Below, one piece after another: positions 53,069-60,438 of a stretch of 64,000 nt of DNA (positions are counted from its first letter, which is position 1; each line of letters begins with the position of its first letter). A program made the position numbers and the translations under genes. Origin of the DNA: Polaribacter filamentus. GTDB taxonomy: Bacteria; Bacteroidota; Bacteroidia; Flavobacteriales; Flavobacteriaceae. A model generated the notes under the pieces. It ran no database searches. It saw nothing but the letters and a program-made list of their open reading frames with translations, and was not told where the DNA came from. The stretch is taken from positions 2,431,501 through 2,495,500 of the forward strand of contig NZ_MQUA01000013.1 of NCBI RefSeq assembly GCF_002943715.1. Direction: 5' to 3'.

Positions 53069-53809
53069 ATGACACTGATACTTTCTGCAAATAATGTTAC
53101 ACATCAAGAAGAAGCTGCACAAGCTTCTGCTACTGCATTAGTAGATTTAAAAATATGGTTAGCAGAGAATATTACAAATGCAGATGTAGCACATTTTAGA
53201 GTAAAAGACAATAACCTTTACAAGCTAAATACACCGATACCTTTTACAACGATAGATTTTGCAACAGAATTTACTGAAGGTAAATGGTCTTTATTAATAA
53301 AAGGATCTAATGTAGATTTTACACAAACTATTTTAAATCTTATCAATGCAAAAGAAAACATTACAGATGTAGATGATAAGCTAGATTTATTAGAAAATAA
53401 AATTTTAGGAGGAGCAGGTGATGCATTTGACACTTTACTAGAGTTGTTTGATTTAATATCTGAAAACGATCAAGATATTACAGGTATTTTAACTGCCTTA
53501 GCAAACAGACTAAGATTTGATATTAACAGCCAAAACCTATCAACTACCCAAAAAACCAACGCCTTAACAAATTTAGGAATTAGTGCAAAAGAAATAATTG
53601 CTTCGGGTGCAGTATTTGCATGGCATAAAAAACCAAGTAATGCCACAGCAACATTAGCAGCAACAGAAATTATTACAAACGGACGAATTTCGGACACCAT
53701 ACACATAAAATCAGCAGAATATGTTTCTGGAGATATAAATGCATTCGGAACATTAGCGGGTTTTTTTAAAGATGGGAGTTATAAAAAAGTAGAATATAGA
53801 AATTTTTAA
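53069..53809 (+). CDS. Hypothetical fibre-associated phage protein
   Basis: 246 residues, with a heptad-like middle (LDLLENKILGGAGDAFDTLL) and repeated Asn/Thr, as in tail-fibre stems or collar proteins. It directly precedes the fibre gene by 10 bp, so a fibre assembly role is plausible. No family match by eye. Confidence 0.6.
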   Translation: MTLILSANNVTHQEEAAQASATALVDLKIWLAENITNADVAHFRVKDNNLYKLNTPIPFTTIDFATEFTEGKWSLLIKGSNVDFTQTILNLINAKENITDVDDKLDLLENKILGGAGDAFDTLLELFDLISENDQDITGILTALANRLRFDINSQNLSTTQKTNALTNLGISAKEIIASGAVFAWHKKPSNATATLAATEIITNGRISDTIHIKSAEYVSGDINAFGTLAGFFKDGSYKKVEYRNF

Positions 53810-53819
53810 AATAAAGAAA

Positions 53820-56626
53820 ATGAAAAAATTAGCAAAATAATTTTAATTTTATTACTAATAAACATTAGTAAAATCTTCGGACAAGATACAGCGTATCCTC
53901 CAAAATTTATTGATGTAACATTAGGCACAAAAGCAGATAGTGTTGCTGTTTTAGGGAATGATGGTTTGTTAAAGTATGTGCCCAGAAGTAATTATTTTAG
54001 TGATTATGCTACATTGTTATGGGCTACTGCTTTAGATGCCCAAAACGTTAAATTAACAGGAAACCAAAGTATAGCAGGTGAAAAAACATTTACAGATGTT
54101 GTTGTAATGACTAATAGACTTGATTTAAATGATTCTTTAGATAATACTTTTATTGGTGAAGATTCTGGAATAGATAATACAACAGGAGCTAGAAATACAT
54201 CTTTAGGGTATCAAAGTTTAACCAATAACACAACAGGAGTAAACAATGTATCTCTAGGGCATACATCAATGTTTTCTAATACAACAGGATTTACAAATAT
54301 ATCAATAGGTTATGCTTCACTTCGTTCAAATATAGGTGGTGATGAAAATTTATCCATAGGTTCATCTGCTTTATTTTCTAATACAGAAGGAAATGAAAAC
54401 ACAGCTTTAGGCGTTCAAAGTTTAAGTAAAATTACGACAGGAAGCTCTAATATAGGTGTTGGAAATAGGTCAGGAAGAAATATTGCAGATGGCACAACTG
54501 CAAACGAAACAGGGTCAAACTCTATTTTTATAGGTCAAGATACAAGAGCAAATGCAGATGGAGAAAGCAACCAAATTGTCATTGGTTATTCTGCTAAAGG
54601 AAACGGTAGCAATACGGTTACTATAGGAAACGATATTATTACAGATACTTACTTAAAAGGTGATGTTCAAGGGTCAGGAGCAGCCACCTTCGCTTCTAGT
54701 GTAAGTGCAACTAATTTTATTGGAAACTTAAATGGTTTAAATTCAGACCACTTTGTTCAAGGAAGTAATTCTAGTAGATGGTTGAGTCCAGGAGGTACTG
54801 CTATTGATGTCAATACTATATATAAAGCAGGATTCTATGCTTTAAGTGGTCTTAATTCTAATGTTCCAAGTACAGGAGATGCAGCATTACTTAATATGCC
54901 TTCTTGGCAAGGGAATTTAAGTTCTTCTCAAAGATATAATTTTCAGTTATTTTCTAAATTAAATAGTAGTGACGTTTATAATAGAGGTACTGATATTAAT
55001 GGTGCTGGTACTTGGTATAAAATGTTAAATACTGCAAACTTTATTGCAGGCACTAACTATCAAGCTCCTTTGTCTAATGTAGCGTTTACTAATGTAAATA
55101 ACAACTTTAGTGTAGCTCAAACCTTCGCTTCTAGTGTAAGTGCAACGGATGGGTTGTTTAGTGGGGCTAATGCTAAAATAAGCGTAAATAATACAACATC
55201 AACTTTATCTGATATAACTCTTTTAGATTTAACTTCTGTTGTTATTGGGTCAGGAGTAGGAAACGAAAGAGCTATTCTTTTAGGTCAAAATGATACACCT
55301 TCTAGGCAAGCTAAAATTTATTATAAACAAAATGCTCCAAACGGACAATTGCCTTCTTTACATTTTTCAACAGGAGATGTAGAAGCCTTAAGATTAAACT
55401 CCGACCAATCAGCCACCTTCGCTTCTAGTGTAAGTGCAACTAAGGCAACAATAAATGGAGGTGCTACAATAACAGAAGTCTCTAATTTTGGAAGCAATGC
55501 AAATACAGTTTTTAGCCTTGCAAATCCTTCGGTTAAATTAGGTATAGGTTATAATTCTGCGGATATTCCTTTAATACAAGGTTATAGTAGCACTAACGCT
55601 GTAAAAAATGTTTCACTTAATCCTTACGGTGGAAATATTATGATTGGAAGTAGCACAAACAACGGTTCTAAACTACAAGTAAACGGCGCAGCCACCTTCG
55701 CTTCTAGTGTAAGTGCAGGAGGAACAATAGAATCTACAGGAAATATTTTTAGGACTAGGTTTAACTCAACATATTTTACAGACCTAACCACAAGTTCAAT
55801 TAGTTTTAATGGTGCTAGTCAAACTTTTAGTTTAATACAAAACGGAGTTAATAGGTTTAAAATAGAAAGTAACGGTTCAGCCACCTTCGCTTCTAGTGTA
55901 AGTGCAACGGATTTTACAGGAAATTGGAATGGTGGAGATATAAACAATGATGCAACTTTTCAAAACGGTAAAGTTTTAAGATTTGAAAGAGATACATATA
56001 ATACAAGGCAAGTTGGTATTAATTCACAGGGTTTTTATCTCTACGATGTTGATAGAGCACAAGTAGTATTTAGTTCTTCTGATGCAACAGGCGCAGCCAC
56101 CTTCGCTTCTAGTGTAAGTGCTACGGGTGGGATATTTAGTGGAGATGTTTTAATTGGTAAAACAGTAACTGACGACAATGTAAACGGAGCTACAGTTAAA
56201 GAAATTGGACTAATATCTGCTTCAAGGTCAGGAAACGTTTCAGGAATATTTAACAGAAATTCTAGTACAGGAAGCTTAGTTCTTTTTAGACAAGCAGGAA
56301 CACAAGTTGGTAGTATATCTGTGACAGGTTCTGCAACATCTTACAACACTTCTTCTGATTACAGGTTAAAAGAAGATTTAAAAGATTTTAACGGTCTTGA
56401 AATGATTTCTAATATTCCTGTTTATGATTACAAATGGAAAGTAGACGAAAGCAGAAGTTACGGTGTAATGGCTCACGAATTACAAGAGGTTTTACCACAA
56501 GCAGTAAGTGGGGAAAAAGATGCAGAAGAAATGCAAGGTGTAGACTATTCTAAGATAGTGCCTTTATTAATAAAAGCGATACAAGAGTTAAAAGCAGAAA
56601 TTGAATTACTTAAAAATAAAAACTAA
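53820..56626 (+). CDS. Tail-fibre/surface protein with YadA-like head repeats and S74 chaperone; start frameshifted
   Basis: From codon TTG 53966 the frame gives 886 residues. Upstream, protein-like sequence extends to ATG 53820, but six A after the ATG lead to an early stop (MKKLAK-stop). With seven A the product begins with a signal peptide (MKKISKIILILLLINISKIF-GQ), then continues in frame. Domains: about 100 residues of YadA-head-like repeats (GYQSLTNNTTGVNNVSLG and similar). Then comes a stem with six copies of AATFASSVSA, and a C-terminal peptidase S74 intramolecular chaperone (SSDYRLKEDLKDFNGLEMIS) ending in a coiled coil. The chaperone trimerises the fibre and is then cleaved off. A secretion signal is unexpected for a virion protein. 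Confidence 0.78.
54686..56121 (+). repeat. Six identical 23-bp DNA repeats in the fibre gene
   Basis: ACCTTCGCTTCTAGTGTAAG plus TGC occurs at 54686, 55121, 55415, 55694, 55883 and 56099, always in frame (TFASSVSA). Sequence between copies differs completely and spacing is irregular (189-435 bp), so recombination at the repeats could swap the fibre modules between them. Confidence 0.85.
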
Positions 56627-56630
56627 CAAA

Positions 56631-57071
56631 ATGGAACATTTTTTTATGAATTACATAGATTTTAAACTTTTTATAATAATAATTCTTTCGGGAATTTACA
56701 TTGTTAAATACACAACAGATTTTATAAAAATTAAAGCTGTTTATAAAGTACTTCTTTCTTCTATTATTTTTTCTGTGATCTTTTATTTTGCCAATGAATG
56801 CAAAGCTGAATGTGTAATAAAATATTTAATTACCTATTTATTAGCAACTTCTTTTTATGAAATTTTTGTAAAAATTGCGATAGATAAAATGGAAAGTTTC
56901 TTAAAAAGAATAAAACAAATAAAATTTAAACAAATTGGAAAATACAAAAACTTTTTTATTAAATATTTTCGCTTATGCTTTTACCGGTTCATACATAGCT
57001 ATGGATTTAGAGAGCTTAAAAAGCCTTCTTTTATTTGCGGGAGCAATAATTCTTTTAATTCTTCAAATTAG
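56631..57071 (+). CDS. Phage membrane protein, holin candidate
   Basis: ATG at 56631 is preferred over the frame-opening codon at 56601. The first 100 residues have three hydrophobic segments (about 10-25, 39-56 and 63-80), fitting a holin or related lysis membrane protein. After about residue 103 the sequence overlaps the next gene in another frame and becomes protein-unlike (Cys/Arg/Phe-rich), so the true C-terminus may differ. Sits between fibre and endolysin genes. Confidence 0.6.
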   Translation: MEHFFMNYIDFKLFIIIILSGIYIVKYTTDFIKIKAVYKVLLSSIIFSVIFYFANECKAECVIKYLITYLLATSFYEIFVKIAIDKMESFLKRIKQIKFKQIGKYKNFFIKYFRLCFYRFIHSYGFRELKKPSFICGSNNSFNSSN

Positions 57072-57600
57072 ATTGTACTTTTTAAAAATTAAAAACGAAA
57101 AGAAAGGAAAAAATAAAAATTTAATTATGTCAAAATTAAAATACTTAATAATTCATTGCACTGCTACACCAGAAGGTAGAGAAGTTACAAAAGAAGATAT
57201 TGAACAATGGCATTTAGTTGAGCGTGGTTGGTCTAGGGTAGGTTATAGAGATATAATACATTTAAATGGTGGTCTAGAAAATTTGATTGATTATAATCAA
57301 GATGATACAATAGATCCTTGGGAAATTTCTAATGGTGCACATGGTTTTAATGGTAATTCAGCGCATGTTGTTTATGTAGGCGGAACTGAAAAAAATGATA
57401 TTAAAAAGTCAAAAGATACCAGAACTTTTGAGCAACATAGATCTTTACAATTATATGTTTTATTTATGATTTTAAGGCATCCTAATATTAAAGTTATAGG
57501 CCATAATGAAGTATCTAAAAAAGATTGTCCTGGCTTTAATGTTGGTGAATGGCTAAGATCAATTTGTGTTGATGAAATTAATATTGGTTTGAAAAAATAA
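56935..57600 (+). CDS. N-acetylmuramoyl-L-alanine amidase (endolysin), possibly membrane-anchored
   Basis: From ATG 57127 the product is a zinc amidase of the T7-lysozyme class: IIHCTATPEGREVT (first His), RGWSRVGYRDIIHLNGG, and HNEVSKKDCPGF (second His and Cys). It cleaves the glycan-peptide amide bond for lysis. The same frame opens at TTG 56935 and adds an N-terminal hydrophobic segment (LLLFAGAIILLILQIRLYFL), which would make a signal-anchor endolysin exported without a holin. Which start is used is undecided; the upstream part may instead be a separate small lysis gene. Confidence 0.85.
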   Translation: MENTKTFLLNIFAYAFTGSYIAMDLESLKSLLLFAGAIILLILQIRLYFLKIKNEKKGKNKNLIMSKLKYLIIHCTATPEGREVTKEDIEQWHLVERGWSRVGYRDIIHLNGGLENLIDYNQDDTIDPWEISNGAHGFNGNSAHVVYVGGTEKNDIKKSKDTRTFEQHRSLQLYVLFMILRHPNIKVIGHNEVSKKDCPGFNVGEWLRSICVDEINIGLKK

Positions 57601-57612
57601 ATCTATAAGTTG

Positions 57613-58035
57613 ATGAAAAATTATTTACAGATTGTGTTAATTGTTTTATTAATTGGTTGTAAATCTACGCAACAAACAAAAAATAATCAGTTAGATGTTA
57701 CGTCTGTAAAGAATGAAAAAAAAGAAAATACTTTTCAACTTTCACAAGTGGATTTAAATTCTAAAGAAATAGTATTATTAACAGCAGATCCAAAAAAACC
57801 AACCACCATCACAGATGCAAATGGCCATCAACAAAAATTTCAAAATGTAAAAAGCATCACAATCAAATCAGTAAAGAATAAAAAAAAAGATTCTTTAGTT
57901 TCAAATAAAATAGAATCATCAGAAAATAGTATAGACAAATCAAAAATAAAGGAAACAGCATCCTCTATTTCAGATACTGTTCAATACAAAGGTATATTTA
58001 TTGCAATTGCATCTTCTATTTTTTTATCCTTATAA
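57613..58035 (+). CDS. Lipoprotein, spanin-like, with a one-base shift at its C-terminus
   Basis: ATG 57613 gives a lipoprotein signal (MKNYLQIVLIVLLIGC), an Asn/Lys/Ser-rich stretch, and a C-terminal hydrophobic segment (GIFIAIASSIF) cut short by TAA at 58033. Adding one T to the seven-T run at 58019-58025 continues the segment as FFILIIYLVFKFKK and stops at 58064. Outer-membrane lipid plus inner-membrane anchor is the layout of unimolecular spanins, which fuse the two membranes at lysis. It follows the amidase, as expected. Confidence 0.62.
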   Translation: MKNYLQIVLIVLLIGCKSTQQTKNNQLDVTSVKNEKKENTFQLSQVDLNSKEIVLLTADPKKPTTITDANGHQQKFQNVKSITIKSVKNKKKDSLVSNKIESSENSIDKSKIKETASSISDTVQYKGIFIAIASSIFLSL

Positions 58036-58076
58036 TTTATCTAGTCTTTAAATTTAAAAAATAACACGACTAACAA

Positions 58077-58865
58077 ATGCAAAACTTAGTTTTTAAAATA
58101 CCTACTTCCTGGAATAGTTTATCAAATAATCAACTGATAAAAATAAGTTTGTTATTGTTTTCTAAACAGAACACAAAATTACTAGACTATAAGCTTTTTA
58201 AAGTATTTGTAAATTACAAATGGTTTAAATTTAAAATCCTTAAAAAAATAATACTGCTTTTTAAAGTAAGGCAAGTATCAGAAATTAAAAAACACTTTTA
58301 TTTTTTTTATAAAAAACAAGATTTAACCAGGTTTATACCTGTTGTGAAAATAAAAAGCAAAAAATATTTTGCTCCTGCAGATAGATTAACAAATTTCACA
58401 ATTGGAGAGTTTTCTGTTTGTGAAGATTTATATCTTGGTTATTTAAGAAATGTAAATAATAAAGAGGCTAATTTCGGAGAAAGTTACTTGCAGTATCTAT
58501 TTGCAGTACTGTATATTAACTCTAAAAATAAAGTAAGACCCATCTTTAACAAAGACTTGTTAGAAGAAATGGTTGCTAAAACAGAAAATGTTAAAACCAA
58601 GTATTTATTTGCTGCACTATTAAGTTACAAAGGTTGTAGAGATGCAATTTCTAGTAACAAAAAATACAAACATATATTTCCAAAACAAAAAGAAGAAACG
58701 AAACAAATATCAGAGATACCACAATCTTCTGGTTTCTCTGATGTTATTTTAAGTTTCTCTAATAAGGTTTTTGGAGATTATCACAAAACATTTAAAACCA
58801 ATTTATACACCTTTTTAGATGGGTATGAAATGGCATTGTCTAACCTGCCAAAAGACCAGAAATAA
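58077..58865 (+). CDS. Hypothetical phage protein
   Basis: 262 residues, strongly basic with many Phe/Tyr/Lys (VFVNYKWFKFKILKKIILLF). No family recognised. Overlaps the following gene by 1 bp, hence coupled; probably a tail or assembly protein. Confidence 0.62.
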   Translation: MQNLVFKIPTSWNSLSNNQLIKISLLLFSKQNTKLLDYKLFKVFVNYKWFKFKILKKIILLFKVRQVSEIKKHFYFFYKKQDLTRFIPVVKIKSKKYFAPADRLTNFTIGEFSVCEDLYLGYLRNVNNKEANFGESYLQYLFAVLYINSKNKVRPIFNKDLLEEMVAKTENVKTKYLFAALLSYKGCRDAISSNKKYKHIFPKQKEETKQISEIPQSSGFSDVILSFSNKVFGDYHKTFKTNLYTFLDGYEMALSNLPKDQK

Positions 58866-59374
58866 TGAGCCAAATTACATTTAATGATATTATTGCCAAG
58901 CTAAAAGAATTAGGAGATTCTCATGTAGATATTAAAACAAATTATCGTTGGAATTTTGCTGAGTTTGATGGAGATGTAAGACCAGACACCGTTTTTCCAT
59001 TAATGACGTATGAAGGTCCAGATGTGCAACCTGCTGTTTCAGAAAGTTCTCCTTTATTAAATTTTACCAACGCATTTAATATTTTAGGAATGCAGGATGT
59101 AGATACTTCTGATGTTTTAGATGAAGCTGCACAAAACCAAGTTTTAAACAACAATTTAGTAATTGCTTTAGAAGTAGTTAGAAAATTAAAAGAGTTTTCT
59201 GCAACTCCTTTTATAGATGGCGTTAAAAATAACTGGTATGGTATTTTCGATTTATTACAGGTTTCACTTACAAAAGTAGGCCCTGTAACAACACACTATT
59301 TATATGGTTATCGTTGCGAGTTTGTTTTAAATCCTAAATTTAGCTTGGTTGTAGATGGTGATAAATGGGTGTAA
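58865..59374 (+). CDS. Hypothetical tail protein, possibly tail terminator/completion
   Basis: 169 residues. Size, position before the tape measure, and a beta-helix pattern (TVFPLMTYEGPDVQPAVSES, THYLYGYRCEFVLNPKFSLV) fit a tail-completion protein. Not a firm identification. Confidence 0.55.
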   Translation: MSQITFNDIIAKLKELGDSHVDIKTNYRWNFAEFDGDVRPDTVFPLMTYEGPDVQPAVSESSPLLNFTNAFNILGMQDVDTSDVLDEAAQNQVLNNNLVIALEVVRKLKEFSATPFIDGVKNNWYGIFDLLQVSLTKVGPVTTHYLYGYRCEFVLNPKFSLVVDGDKWV

Positions 59375-59382
59375 TTTAAATC

Positions 59383-59418
59383 TGTCCTATTTAAACAATT
59401 GTTAAAATACAATATTTG
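59383..59418 (+). promoter_or_regulatory. Phage late-type promoter P7
   Basis: TGTCCTATTTA (59383-59393), 17 bp, then AATATTTG (59411-59418; 5 of 6). The palindrome AACAATTGTT (59394-59403) lies in the spacer. Next ATG 28 bp downstream. Confidence 0.72.
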
Positions 59419-59446
59419 AACTAATTAAAAAATTAAACCATTTATC

Positions 59447-59974
59447 ATGAAAAACCTATTTAAACTATTGTTAGTATTAGCAATCTTTAGCACAACAGAT
59501 TTTTTAGCCACAACACCAACAGTTAATATTGAAGCACCTCCTTTTGAAAATTTTATGCCAGATCTAGAAGATGGATTCTCATTAGAAATTAATTCCGTAA
59601 ATTTGAGTATGGAAAACACGCAGAATTTTTGGCTTGATGAAGCAACATATATAGATATTTCTATGCTAGAAAATCTTCATACTAGAAAACTCCAAAGTTA
59701 CATTTTTGAACAAACCAATGAATTTCAGAAGAAGAAAATAAATTTGTTTGTATCCAGAATAAAAGAATATTTACCAGACTTTAATATTGATGATCAGTCC
59801 AGAGAAAATTTAAATAAATTTCATGCAGTTTTAGAAGGCAATGAAACCCATTATTTTTTAAAGCATAAAGGAGTTGATATAAGGCTTATTACATTTATTA
59901 AAAAAGAAACTCCCATTGATTTTTCTCCAGATAATCGTTCTGCATCTATTACAGTAGAAGAAAATTATTATTAG
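59447..59974 (+). CDS. Secreted phage-encoded protein of unknown function
   Basis: The 175-residue product starts with a Sec signal peptide (MKNLFKLLLVLAIFSTTDFL, cleavage near residue 22) and has an acidic mature part (FENFMPDLEDGFSLEINSVN). A secreted product with its own promoter (P7) and terminator, placed inside the tail block, looks like a lysogenic-conversion or exclusion gene rather than virion structure. Confidence 0.62.
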   Translation: MKNLFKLLLVLAIFSTTDFLATTPTVNIEAPPFENFMPDLEDGFSLEINSVNLSMENTQNFWLDEATYIDISMLENLHTRKLQSYIFEQTNEFQKKKINLFVSRIKEYLPDFNIDDQSRENLNKFHAVLEGNETHYFLKHKGVDIRLITFIKKETPIDFSPDNRSASITVEENYY

Positions 59975-60000
59975 AAAATTCTATCAAATAAAATATATAA

Positions 60001-60028
60001 AAACCACTCAAAATTGAGTGGTTTTTTT
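60001..60028 (+). terminator. Terminator after the secreted-protein gene
   Basis: AAACCACTCA (60001-60010) pairs with TGAGTGGTTT (60015-60024), then T. Promoter P8 starts at 60030, the same terminator-promoter arrangement as at 45337. Confidence 0.85.
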
Positions 60029-60029
60029 C

Positions 60030-60065
60030 TGTCCTATTTTTAGCTATAAGGCTGCTTTAAATTGC
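60030..60065 (+). promoter_or_regulatory. Phage late-type promoter P8 (tape-measure block)
   Basis: TGTCCTATTTT (60030-60040), 17 bp, then TAAATTGC (60058-60065), a weaker match to TAnnTTTG. ATG at 60073 is 7 bp downstream. Confidence 0.6.
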
Positions 60066-60072
60066 ACCTATT

Positions 60073-60435
60073 ATGAAGCTAAAAACCAATACACAATTAG
60101 AAAGAGCGATAGGAAAAAAACACGCTTCTCATTTACAGTCTGCAATTAGACATACCATACAAAGAGAAAGTAAGTCGTTTTCAAGATTGGCTTTACAAAC
60201 AAAAGTTACTCATAAAATGAAAAACGGACGTTTGCAAAGGTTGGTTTTAGAGTCTCCAAAACATTCATTCGTGCATCATTATGGTTTTGAGGGTGTACGT
60301 TCTAATAGTAGGTATTTAAATTTGAAAGACAGAAATCATTTAGGTGGTGTACGCTCTACTTATGTTTTAAATGGTTTAGCAAAAGAAATTGGGTCTGTAA
60401 GAGCAGATGAAGTTTTAGCACAAATAAATTTTTAA
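60073..60435 (+). CDS. Hypothetical tail-assembly protein
   Basis: 120 residues, basic (IGKKHASHLQSAIRHTIQRE), just upstream of the tape measure by 3 bp. Such positions often hold tail assembly chaperones or minor tail proteins; no family match and no frameshift signal was seen between the two. Confidence 0.58.
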   Translation: MKLKTNTQLERAIGKKHASHLQSAIRHTIQRESKSFSRLALQTKVTHKMKNGRLQRLVLESPKHSFVHHYGFEGVRSNSRYLNLKDRNHLGGVRSTYVLNGLAKEIGSVRADEVLAQINF

Positions 60436-60438
60436 GCA

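Noticed and set aside
54686..56121. Regular repeats that could be taken for a CRISPR array
   Set aside because: They lie in frame within the fibre gene, spacing is 189-435 bp and irregular, and no cas gene is present.
53820..56626. Possible diversity-generating retroelement target in the fibre gene
   Set aside because: No reverse transcriptase, no template repeat and no A-biased variable repeat pair in the window.
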